Shown here: positions 45,433 through 56,100 of the stretch, one piece after another | Layout of the letters: the number at the start of each line of letters is the position of its first letter | How positions within the stretch are numbered: the first letter of the stretch is position 1 | Source: Adiantum capillus-veneris | Lineage: Eukaryota; Streptophyta; Polypodiopsida; Polypodiales; Pteridaceae | Length of the DNA: 60,000 bases | Direction of reading: 5' to 3' | Assembly (NCBI GenBank): GCA_014529385.2 | Contig: CM043953.1 | Location: forward strand, 92,496,842-92,556,841 | The notes under the pieces: model-generated | What the model was told of the DNA's origin: nothing | The model's database searches: none | Seen by the model: the letters and a program-made list of their open reading frames with translations, nothing else | Program-made: the position numbers and the translations under genes

Positions 45433-46505
45433 ATTCACAAACTGGGATGGATAACGCTCCTATGGTTCAGTCAACAACTATAGAATCCATAGATTCTATG
45501 GTTTCTAAAGTGCCCAAGATGGATGATATTTCTATACTAGAGTCTAGTGTTGTGCAACTTGAGCAAGCTTCCAATAATGAGAACCAAGAAATCGATGCTT
45601 CAAAAATGCAACATACATCAAAAGAGACTGAAAAGTCCACTCACGAGCTATTGCCAATTGGTACTACGTCATGTAGCGTAGATGTTGAGAAATCCATGCT
45701 TACAATTATATTGGATTTAAATGGTCTATTGTTGAAACGTTCCCCTCAACCATCCTCACACCACAACTCAGTGCAAATGGATTCAAAAAGATATATTATA
45801 CTCAGGCCAGGTTGCCTCCAATTCTTGAAGACTATTTTACAAAGGTTTAATGTTGCAATTTGGTCGACAGCTACTAGGAATAATGTGTATCAAATCCTTG
45901 CAGCACTAAACAACTTAGCTGAGGATACATTGCCTTTCTTTGCAATTTGGTCGCAAGATGTTTGCTACACCGCTCAAACTCAAAAATTGTTTAGACCCGA
46001 CAATCCAAACGTTGAGGCAATGTTCAAGCCTCTAGCCAAAATTGCCATGGGGTTTGAATGTGATCCACAAAGAACAGTGCTTATTGATGACTCTCCTTAC
46101 AAGGGATGTATTTCACCAGCAAACAATTGCATTTTTCCACCACAATTTGATGCTGAGAAGATGGTTGACAATATGCTCTTGGAGGAGCTACTGCCATACT
46201 TGATTCAGCTTGATGAGAGAAGGGATGTGCGTGATTTAATTGCTTCTAATCGTTATGGACAACCTATAGTGACAAATGATAGTGAATACAAACAAATCAT
46301 GGAGTATTGGAAGCAGAAAAATGATGTTTGGTCAGCTAAGGTGTTCTTTACAAGAAGAATACCACCTGCAAAAGGTGACAGAGATGAAACTATCATTGAA
46401 GATGCAAGTGACACAAGCCACCGCAATGAAATGAGAAGAGCCCAAATACAAGAGATCTTGGCAAAGGAGCGTACACCCATTGAAAGCATGAGGCGTCACA
46501 ATTGA
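45433..46505 (+). CDS. FCP1/NIF-like HAD phosphatase domain, exon a
   Basis: Open from a splice acceptor. The first ATG is at 45447 and gives 352 residues. The first 80 are acidic and serine-rich. The FCP1-type HAD domain runs about 84-260: nucleophile motif IILDLNGLLL (D90), IWSTATRN (139-146), FKPLAK with K194, and LIDDSPYK (D214, D215). In active FCP1/SCP phosphatases motif I is DxDx; here the second Asp is Asn, as in a plant HAD/NIF subfamily (DLNG). The general acid is therefore missing and activity is doubtful. The acceptor is phase 1, like that of the SET exon, so it may be an alternative last exon of the same gene or a separate gene with its own leader. Confidence 0.8.
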
Positions 46506-46630
46506 CCACTTTAGCTAGGCAATTGGGTTGTAACACAAAAGGAGTTTGAAGGCAACCACAGCAAAGGCTTATATAAATAAGGTGAAAGCTGAGAACAATC
46601 TTCTAAGGCTGGATAGAAAGCAACCCTAAG

Positions 46631-46723
46631 GTACTAGTGACATGTCATATATTCTTGATACACATGCTTGAACACTCATGTGCATGGTATCTAACAAATC
46701 TTTCTTTTTATTCCTTCTTGCAG
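46631..46723 (+). other. Candidate 3' UTR intron
   Basis: CTAAG|GTACTAGT donor and TATTCCTTCTTGCAG acceptor, 93 bp, located 125 bp after the stop of FCP1-like exon a. The 3' exon would run from 46724 to near 46900, where AATGAAATGAAAAG-type sequence could direct polyadenylation. Confidence 0.5.
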
Positions 46724-46830
46724 GATCTTACAAAGGATACTACTAGATGGAGCTCAATCAATAGAGATTTTGATATTTTTGCTCAAAATAATGAAGCAGT
46801 CACCTACATTTTTTGTTTATCAATTTCTTG

Positions 46831-47540
46831 AGAGACTTTATTTTAGTTTGTAATCATCAAATGAAATGAAAAGTATCCTTCTTATTAAGATTGTTGATCT
46901 TTTTCTTGTTCAAACCTTTCAATTGTGATTTATAGTTTTGTTAGCATGAGATTGTGCTTTTTTAGTTTGAAAAAAACTGTCAAAGATCCAAGTCTTTTTG
47001 GCTTTACTTAAGTTATTAATTGTGAAAGATCCAGTTTTTTTGCTTTACTTAAGTTATTGATTGCCTATGTAATAGTCCTTAAAACAATATCGGATGGCTT
47101 TCTTGCTCCCATGTCTCACATTGGTCTTTAGGTAAGACAAGTGGTGACCTTGAAAGTATGGTCTCATATCTCGATCAAGTGAAGAGACATGAAGCTTAAA
47201 TATCACTACTATGTATCTAGTGTTAAACTCCATCGAGACAAAGACTAGATAGCCAAATTGCAGTCGAGTTTAAGTGAAAAATCCATTTGAGCTAAGGTAA
47301 AACTTATAGTGCCTCATTTTTCTAGGATTCTACCCCATCAAGGAAGTTAGAATCTAGCACAAACCAATTAAGACTCTTTTGGAGCCTAGATAGGACAATT
47401 CGTGGAACTTATGAAACTTATTATTGAGTTAGAGTCTAGTTTAGATAAGCAAAAGATCTTCAAACCAGCACTTGGTCTTACTATTCAATATTCAAAGTCC
47501 CTTGAGGCTAACAAATTACATACCCACTTGTAACCTAACT
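46831..47540. other. Array switch region
   Basis: Contains a ~47-bp direct repeat (46977-47066, around GCTTTACTTAAGTTATT). The last forward core is near 47137 and the first inverted cores begin near 47620. No gene is seen. The array direction reverses somewhere here. Confidence 0.6.
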
Positions 47541-50500
47541 AATGAGTAATTATATAGATCTAAGCAAGTATATATAATGAGTCTTCAAACTAATAATCCA
47601 AGGGAAGAGAGTAGCAAGGTCCACTACTTGTCCAAGCTCAGCTCTAGACAACATAGAAAGATGCTAGTTCTACTAATTGTCTAATTATAGGCATGGAGAA
47701 ATGATAGAAGGTTGACCACTTGTCCAACCTATCATCTCTAGTAAGATGGGAGGTTTGGCCTTAAGATTCACCATGTAACCAACCTATACATCATTGTATT
47801 ATGAAGAGTAAAAAAAGCAAAGCTCCACCACTTGTCCAAGCTAGTTCTAAAATCCACATGGAGATAAGCAAGCTCCACCATTTGTCGAATCTCTCTTCCA
47901 TTAAAACATGAAAAAACTCATCTATGTTGTACAGGGGGACTTTTTTCCAGGTCCACCACTTGTCCAAGCTAGGATCCCTAGTAGCACGAGTGGTTTGGTC
48001 TCAAGATACACCACTTGTACACTCTATGTCATTATATTAAGAAGAACTATGTATTAAGGTCCACCACTTGTCCAACCTATAAGGTTATATCTTAAATGGT
48101 ATCCTTTCTCACCACTTGAAATGCCCATGATATGTTTTACACGGGGGTTTCATTCCAAGGTCCACCACTTGTCCAAGCTAACTCTATTCAAACATAGAGA
48201 GAAGCAAAGGTCCACCACTTGTCCAAGCTAACTCTATTCAAACATAGAGAGAAGCAAAGGTTCACCACTTGTCAAAGCTAGGCTCCGTTGAAGTATGGAG
48301 AGAAGTAACCTCCATCATTTTTCCAAGATAGGTGCCATTCAAACATGGAAAGAATCAAGATCTACCATGTCTCCGAGATTCTAGGCTCCATTGAAACACC
48401 CTAAAACCATGATATTTTGTACATGGGGTGTTTACATTCAAGGTCTACCACTTCTCTAACGTATTATACCTAGTAGCATGAGTGATTTGGTCTTAAGATT
48501 CACCACTTATCCACTCTATGTCATTATATTAAGAATAACTGGGTGTTAAGGTCCACCACTTGTCCAACCTATAAGGGTATATCTTAAATGGTATCCTTCA
48601 CCACTTATCAAGGTCCATCACCACTTTTCCAACCTATAAGGTTATATCTTGAATGATATTTTTCCTCATCACTTGTAATGTCCATGCTATGTTTTACAAA
48701 GGGGTTTTGTTCCAAGACCCACCACTTGTCCAAGCTAACTCCATCCACCACTTGTCCAAGATAGGCTCCATTGAAACATGGAGAGAAGGATGATCCACCA
48801 TTTCTCCAAGATAGGTTCCATTGAAACATTGAGAGAAGCAATCTCCACCATGTCTCCAAGCTAGGCTCCATTGAAATACCCTAAACCCATAATTTTGTAC
48901 ATGAGGGGTTTACATTCAAGGTCCACCACTTGTCCAACCTATTATCCCTAGTAGCAAGAGTGGTTTGGTCTCAAGATTCACCACTTGTACACTCTATGTC
49001 ATTATATTAAGAAGAAATATGTGTTAAAGTCCACCACTTGTCCAGCCTATAAGGTTATATTTTAAATAGTATCCTTTCTCACCACTTGAAATGCCCATGA
49101 TATGTTTTACATGGGGGTTTCATTCCAAGGTCCACCACTTGTCCAAGCTAACTCTATTAAAACATATAGAGAAAGAAAGGTCCACCACTTGTCCAAGCTA
49201 GGCTCATTGAAACATGGAGAGAAGGAACCTCCACTGTTTCTCCTAGATAGGCTCCATTGAAACATGGAGAGAAATAAGCTCCACCATGTCTCCAAGTTGC
49301 TAGGCTCCATTGAAATACCCAATACCCATAATTTTTTGTACATGGGGGGTTTACATTCAAGGTTCACCACTTGTCCAACCTATTATCCCTAGTAGGTTTG
49401 GTCTCATGATTCACCACTTGTCCACTCTATGTCATTATATTAAGAGGAATTAGGTGTTAAGGTCCACCACTTGTCCAACCTATAATGTTATAGCTTGAAT
49501 GGTATTTTTTCTCACCACTTGTAATGCCCATGACATGATTTACATGGGGGTTTTGTTCCAAGGTACACCACTTGTCCAAGATAAATCTATTGAAACATAG
49601 AGAGAAACAAAGGTCCACCACTTTTCCAAGCTAGGCTGCATTGAAACATGGACCTTAATACCAAATTATTTCTAGTAGCATGAGTGATATTTTGTACATG
49701 GGGCGTTTACATTCAAGGTCCACCACTTGTCCAACCTATTTCCCTAGTAGGTTTGGTCCCAATTTCACCACTTATCCACTCTATGTCATTATATTAAGAA
49801 TAATTGGGTGTTAAGGTCCACCACTTGTCCAACCTATAAGGTTATATATTGAATGGTATTTTTTCTCACCACTTGTAATGCCCATGATATGTTTTACATG
49901 GGGTTTTTGTTCCAAGGTCCACCACTTTTCCAAGATAACTCTATTTAAACATAGAGAGAAACAAAGGTCCACCACTTGTCCAAGCTAGGCTCCATTGAAA
50001 CATGGAGAGAATGATGCTGCACCATTTATCCAAGATAGGCTGCATTGAAACATGGAGAGAAGCAAGCTTTACCATGTTTCCAAGCTAGGATCCATTGAAA
50101 CACTCTAGGGGTTTTATTTCAAGGCCACCACTTGTTTAACCTATTATCCCTAGTAGCATGAGTGGTTTGGTTTCAAGATTCACCACTTGTACACTCTATG
50201 TCATTATATTGTGTTAAAGTCCACCACTTGTCCAACCTATAAGGTTATATCTTAAATGGTATCCTTTCTCGCCACTTGAAATGCCCATGATATGTTTTAC
50301 ATGGGAGTTTCATTCCAAGATCCACCACTTGTCCAAGCTAACCATATTCAAACATAGAGAGAAACAAAGGTCCACGACTTGTCCAAGCTAGGCTCCATTG
50401 AAACATGGAGAGAAGGAACCTCCACCATTTCTCCTAGATAGGCTCCATTAAAACATGGAGAGAAGTAAGTTCCACCATGTCTCCAAGATGCTAGGCTCCA

Positions 50501-51450
50501 TTGAAATACGCAAAACCCATGATATTTTGTACATGGGTGATTTACATTCAAGGTCAACCATTTCTCCAACCTATTATCCCTAGTAGGTTTGGTCTCACAA
50601 TTCACCACTTTTCCACTATATGTCATTATAATAAGAGGAATTGGGTGCTAAGGTCCACCACTTGTCCAGCCTATAAGGTTATACCTTGAATGGTTTTTTC
50701 TCACCACTTGTAATGCCCATGACATGCTTTACATGGGGGTTTTGTTCCAAGGTTCACCACTTGTCCAAGCAAATTCTATTGAAACATAGAGAGAAACAAA
50801 GGTCCACCACTTTTCCAAGCTAGGCTCCATTGAAACATGGACCTTAATACCAAATTATTCCTAGTAGCATGAGTAATATTTTGTACATGGGGGGTTTGCA
50901 TTCAAGGTCCACCACTTGTCCAACGTACTTTTCCTAGTAGGTTTGGTCGCAAGATTCACCACTTGTCCACTCTATGTCATTATATTAATAATAATTGGGT
51001 GTTAAGGTCCACCACTTTTCCAACCTATAAGGTTATATATTGAATGGTATTTTTTCTCACCACTTGTAATGTCCATGATATGTTTTACATGGGGATTTTG
51101 TTCCAAGGTCCACTTGTCCAAGCTAAATCTGTTCAAATATAGAGAGAAACAAACGTGCACCACTTGTCCAAGGTAGGCTCCATTGAAACATGGAGAGAAT
51201 GATGCTCCACCATTTATCCAAGATAGACTCCATTGAAACATGGAGAGAAGTAAGCTCCACCATGTTTCCAAGATGCTAGAGTCCATTGAAATACCCAAAA
51301 CCCCTGATACTTTGTACATGGGGGGTTTACATTCAAGGTCCACCACTTGTCCAACCTATTATCCCTAGTAGCATGAGTGGCTTGGTCTCAGGATTCACCA
51401 CTTGTCCACTCTATATCATTATATTAAGAAAAATTGGGTTTCCATATCTA
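47541..51450 (-). repeat. Array 4: inverted array
   Basis: The core now reads GGTCCACCACTTGTCC, that is, the same family on the minus strand, with the same spacers (CCATTGAAACATGGAGAGAA, CCCATGATATGTTTTACATG). The first 130 bp (47520-47660) mirror the sequence just before exon 1 (38.80-38.96 kb). Open frames here are repeat artefacts. Confidence 0.93.
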
Positions 51451-51775
51451 AATGGATCTTTGCTTGGATAAGTGGTAGACCTTGAGACCTAAATACCCAT
51501 TCTACACTAGAGCATTGGTTAAGCCTTATACACTTCAAGCATACCTTTAACAACAAGTAGTAGTTATTAGTTGACTTAAGTCTAGTTGAACTCCATGGTA
51601 TTGAGACTAAGAGAGAGTGTAGCATAAAAAGAGTCAGGATTTTAATTTGACTTTCTTTCTATTAATGAGTAGATCATAGATGGATTTTGGTATCTAATAA
51701 AACCTTAGGGTAGACAATGTAAAAATCATGTCTATTGTTGTGTTTGCATTAAGTGTTCTTGTTCTTTAATTTCAG
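51451..51775. other. Spacer before FCP1-like exon b
   Basis: A single forward core variant near 51463 interrupts the inverted field. The sequence ends in a strong acceptor GTTCTTTAATTTCAG (to 51775). Confidence 0.6.
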
Positions 51776-52422
51776 AACCATTACAGAAAAATGGATTGGC
51801 TATATGCTGGCATAAATTGAAGAAAACTATTGAATTACCCATCCAACCTCCTCCAAGACCTTGTCCAAGGAATGAATCACCTCCTTATCACCTACCACTT
51901 GCTTTCAAGGACATCAAAAGAGTACTTATCTTGGATCTAGAGGGGTTACTTCTCAAGACAGTTGAAATGAAACATGGAGATTCTATGCCATCTTGGGCTC
52001 AACACATGCGACTTGTGGAGGACAAAGATGAAGTTTATCATGTGGTGCGACCAGACGCACAAAGTTTTTTGGATTTTTGTGCTGAATACTTTGAGCTATG
52101 GATATGGAGTTGCTATAACTTAACAAGGGTGCAACGCATCACACAAAAGTGTTTTCCTGAGCAGTATACCAAGTTCAAGGTGTTTATGAGTAACAAAAAT
52201 TGCCAAAATCCAAATATCATGTTAGGATTTACAAGGGTTTATCACAAAAATCTGAGTGATATTTGGAAGATATTTGAGGATTTGGATGCAAACAATACCT
52301 TAATTTTTGATGACACTCCATATAGGGTGATGTGGAACATGCCAGGGACATATCTTATATTTCCAAAGATGTGGAGGCAAACTTCCGAGCAACTTCAAAA
52401 CTTCTTGCAGACAGAACCATAA
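51776..52422 (+). CDS. FCP1/NIF-like HAD phosphatase domain, exon b
   Basis: Open from the acceptor with no in-frame ATG before the domain, so it must be spliced to an upstream exon (phase 1, first two bases complete a codon). HAD motifs: VLILDLEGLLL (nucleophile Asp present, second Asp replaced by Glu), LWIWSCYN, YHKNLSD with the lysine, and LIFDDTPYR. It is a diverged relative of exon a. The reading frame stops at 52422 shortly after the domain; another frame continues to 52553 with a tail (IIPWLVGWLYARDKRVY) that aligns with LLPYLIQLDERRDVRDL of exon a. A frameshift near 52380-52400 is therefore likely, from mutation or sequencing error. Confidence 0.72.
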
Positions 52423-53384
52423 TTCCATGGTTGGTAGGATGGTTGTATGCAAGAGATAAGAGAGTCTATACATACAACACAATTGTAAATCAGTATAGTG
52501 ATTCTGAGACAAATTATGTCCTTGGTGTGTACTTGTCAACACGAAAGCATTGAATAAATATGGCTATAAGATGCTTTTTTTATTCTAGTGTGTATCTTTC
52601 AACATTTGTATAATTTGATATAGTCTTTTTTTTTTAAAAAAAGGTGTGTCAATTTTATGAACACTTGAATGGAGTGCACCCTACTCTAAGGGGACTTCAA
52701 TGTACTATTGGAGTGCATCCTATTGTAAGGGGACTCTGATGTATTGCTAGAGTGCACCCAAATTTTGGGGACTCATTTTTTATTTGATTGGGGCCTATGT
52801 TGGGTCATATAGTAAAAGAAATTCATTTTTTGTCAATTCATATCGAGGTTGCATTTATTTGGAACTATGAAAGAATTGATGTTTGATGTCAAAATAAAAC
52901 TTGTAAGTGTGGATCAGAGAATTCATGGACTTTAAATATGTGAGAGGGATCTTTTTCTTGGGCACAAATGTTTGCTTCAAGATTTTGTCATTACATACTT
53001 TATGTGAAAGAGTTTTAGAACCTAAAAGACTTTGAAAACAAAACTATGGAATCTAAGTGCATGTATTCTTGAATGGCTTGAAAGTTGATGTATACATGCA
53101 TGTCGCCTTGATGAAGATTTAGATCTGACAAGATGGAAAGATATAATTCTTGGACGTTACCTTTGTCAATTTGGTAATAACATATTTAACTTTCTTTTAA
53201 TATGGGTGGAAAATATATTATTATGTGCATTTGGAATATATTATTATGTGCATATTTAACTTTCTTTTTATATGGGTGGAAAATATTTTATTATGTGCAT
53301 TTGGAACCTAATTGCTTGACCTTCAAACCAAGATTCCTATGTTATTTTTTCATATACTTTTTTATACTGAATTAAGATTGTGGA
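52423..53384. other. AT-rich spacer after FCP1-like exon b
   Basis: Holds two short tandem repeats: about 47 bp x3 around GGAGTGCA.CCTA / AAGGGGACT (52672-52770), and a ~75-bp duplication around TTAACTTTCTTTT.ATATGGGTGG (about 53185-53305). No gene. Confidence 0.6.
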
Positions 53385-54790
53385 TGCAAGGTCCACCACT
53401 TGTTCAAGCTAGATCTAAGAAAGTATATATACTGAGTCTTCAAACTAGTAAACCAAGGGAGAGAGAGAAGCAGGGTCCATCACTTGTCCAAGCTCATCTC
53501 TAGACAACATAGAGAGATGTTATGTCTACTAATTGTCCAATATAGTCATGGAGAAATGATAGAAGGTTGATCCACTTGTCCAACCTATCATCTCTAGTAA
53601 AATGGGAGGTTTGGCCTTAAGATTCACCATGTAACCAACATATACTTCATTGTATTATGAAGAGTAGAAAAGAAAAGCTCCACCACTTGTCTAAGGTAGT
53701 TCCAAAATCAACATGGAGAGAAGAAAGCTTCACCATTTGTCCAAGATAGGTTCCATTAAAACATGGAAAACCTCATATATGTTGTACATGGAAGCTTTTT
53801 TCCAAGGTCCACCACTTGTCCAAGCTAGGATCCATTAAAACATGGATAGAAACAAGGCTCCACAACTCGTCCAACCTTTATAGCTGCGAAGTGTACCGGT
53901 TGTCTAAACTAGGCATGGGAAAATAATAGAAGGTCCACCACTTATCCAATATATTATCTCTAATAGCATGGGAGGTTTGGTCTCAAGATTTAGGAATTGG
54001 CTGACCTGTATTTCATTGTATTATGATGAATTTGGTTTTAAAGTCAACTACTTATCCAAGCTATAAGTTTATATCTTGAATGGTATTCCTTCCCATCACT
54101 TAGAAAACCAATGATATGTTGTACATGGGAGGGTTTGTTACAAGGTCCACCACTTGTCCAAGCATAGTTTCATTGAAACATGGATGAAGACAAGCTCCAC
54201 CATTTGTTAAAGTTAGACTCCATTGAAATCTAGAAAATCCATTCTATGTTGTACATGGGGTTTTTGTTTTAAGGTCCAACACTTGTCCAAGCTAAGATCC
54301 ATTGAAACATGGAGTAGAGAAACACTCCACCACTTGTCCAAGCTAGGCAACATTGATAGTATTGGTTTATTTTGAAGATCCACCACGTGTCTAAGATAAC
54401 TCTATTGAAACATAGAGAGAAGCAAAGGTCCACCAACTGTTCAAGCTAGGCTCCATTGAAACATGGACAGAAGCAAGCTCCACCATTTCTCCAAGATAGA
54501 CTCCATTGAAACATGGAGAGAATCAAAGGTCCACCATTTCTCCAAGCCAAGATCTAGTTGTCCAACCTATAAGGTTATATCTTAAATGGTAAATCTTTCT
54601 AATCACTTGGAATACCCATGATATGTTTTACATGGGGGTTTTGTTCCAAGATCACCACTTGTCCAAGCTAACTCTATTGAAACATAGAGAGAAGCAAAGG
54701 TCCCCCACTTGTCCAAGCTAGTCTCCATTGAAACAAGGAGAGAAGAAAGCTCCATCATTTCTCCAAGATAGGCTAGCATGGATAAGTGCA
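53385..54790 (-). repeat. Array 5: inverted array
   Basis: Minus-strand copies of the core (GGTCCACCACTTGTCC and variants). It opens with the same border module as array 4 (CTAGACAACATAGAGAGATG at about 53503), so arrays 4 and 5 both begin with the mirror image of the end of array 2. Confidence 0.9.
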
Positions 54791-55276
54791 CCTTGAAACC
54801 AACCTTCCTATGAGGCAATTAGAGCATATGCTACATATTTTATGTATGCCCCATGCCTCAAATTAAGAAGTTATAGATTAGAAGTGGACCTTGCTTAAAT
54901 GTCACATGCAATAAATTAAGGAAAAATAGCCAAGTGGATTGTATTCCTCAATGGATCCTTGCTTTCACAAGTTGTGAACCTTGAGTCACTTTTACATTAA
55001 CTTGGACAAGTGGTGGACCTAGAAACCAAGCTCTCCATGTTGAGATAAGTTGTAGGTAGGACATTAGAACATAGACAACGATAATGGATGCAATATACTC
55101 CTCTCCTAATAATCCAATTGATTGAAACCATGATATTTTAGTTGTTTTCATTGTGTATTGTATGTGCATAAAGTGGAATGAGACCTTAAGAAAACTCAAA
55201 TTTTTGACAAAATCTCTATATTTTATACATGATATATTGAAAGTTGTCCAACCTGGGAATTGGGATTTTCCCACTT
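54791..55276. other. Right subterminal region
   Basis: Includes one forward core at about 54992 (TTGGACAAGTGGTGGACC) and, just inside the terminus, TTTTCCCACTTT at 55266-55277, the complement of the left subterminal motif. No gene. Confidence 0.6.
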
Positions 55277-55292
55277 TACCTAATATGGTCTT
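55277..55292 (-). repeat. Right terminal inverted repeat
   Basis: TACCTAATATGGTCTT, perfect complement of the left 16 bp. Confidence 0.95.
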
Positions 55293-55296
55293 CCCA
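55293..55296. other. Right target site duplication CCCA
   Basis: Direct copy of 21809-21812; the sequence after it continues the interrupted copy B exactly as copy A does after 8993. Confidence 0.93.
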
Positions 55297-56100
55297 GGTC
55301 TTGGGACGGTTTTGTGGTTTGTATGTCATCCATATTTGTGGTCATTGCCTTCAAGGACATGGCTGAGCTGCAATACCTTGGCTATGCATTAGGAATGTGA
55401 TGTAAATGATGCATATGACCCCATTTATTGGGGAAAGTATCCACTGTTTTCTTGTGCTGGTCCTTGTCCTCACCAAGAAATTCTCGAAACATCAAACATA
55501 CCCTTGTGTGATAGTGTTCAAGCTACATCAGCTCAAAGAGACTCCCAAAACTCTATCCCTATTGTGTGGCCATTAAGAATCCCTACTTTAAAAAGAGAAA
55601 TCATCCCCCTCTCCTCTAAGTTTAGAGCATCCAATTGAAGTAGCTTGATCTCCCATTGTGAGTGCCTTTTCATTGTCTGACCCTCTTCTTTTTGAATGCA
55701 CTTCTTTAACTCCAATGTTGAGGGTCCCTTTTGCAAATCTTGTTGTTTCTCGTATGATGTATCGTTTTTAAGTTTGCACTTGCTCCTTCTTCTCATCAGG
55801 TAAGTCTTTGGGAGATTCATAGATTTCCAATCTTAAACCAAAGTTACACGACTCCAGTGGTTGGACAGAACTCTTCTTAGCAAAATTTCTCAAAAGAACC
55901 CCATGTCTTGGGACAGTTTTGTGGTTTGTATGTCATCCATATTTGTAGTCATTGCCTTCAAGGACATGGCTCAGCTGCAATGCCTTGGCTATGCATTAGG
56001 AATGTGATGTAAACGATGCATATGACCCCATTTAATGGAGAAAGTATCCATTGTTTTCTTGTGGTGGTCCTTGTCCTAACCAAGAAATTCTCGGGACATC
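55297..56100. repeat. Segmental duplication copy B (right part) and 607-bp repeats
   Basis: 55297-55946 matches 8994-9643 of copy A. 55905-56100 is a further partial unit of the 607-bp repeat that copy A lacks. It ends at about 56100 (AAATTCTCGGGACATC). Confidence 0.88.
55533..55820 (-). CDS. Hypothetical 95-residue ORF, second copy
   Basis: Encodes the same 95-residue protein as 9230-9517. No recognised domain. Conservation reflects the recent duplication and does not prove function. Confidence 0.2.
   Translation of the reverse strand: MNLPKTYLMRRRSKCKLKNDTSYEKQQDLQKGPSTLELKKCIQKEEGQTMKRHSQWEIKLLQLDALNLEERGMISLFKVGILNGHTIGIEFWESL

Larger units (their letters stand above)
21813..55292. mobile_element. 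Giant 33.5-kb TIR transposon with cargo
   Basis: The termini are perfect 16-bp inverted repeats (AAGACCATATTAGGTA at 21813-21828, complement at 55277-55292), flanked by a 4-bp duplication CCCA. Copy A of the host duplication has the same sequence without the insertion. Inside lie a transposase-like gene next to the left end, a ParB-like/SET gene, two FCP1-like exons and long repeat arrays that reverse direction around 47 kb. There is no polymerase, capsid or tyrosine recombinase, so it is not a Maverick or Starship. A 4-bp duplication with a DDD-like transposase fits the Sola superfamily by known rules, but assignment needs a database comparison. Confidence 0.92.

Noticed and set aside
21813-55292. 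Maverick/Polinton, Starship or Helitron identity
   Set aside because: No polymerase B, capsid, tyrosine recombinase or Rep-helicase sequence is visible, and a 4-bp duplication with short inverted ends does not fit any of them.
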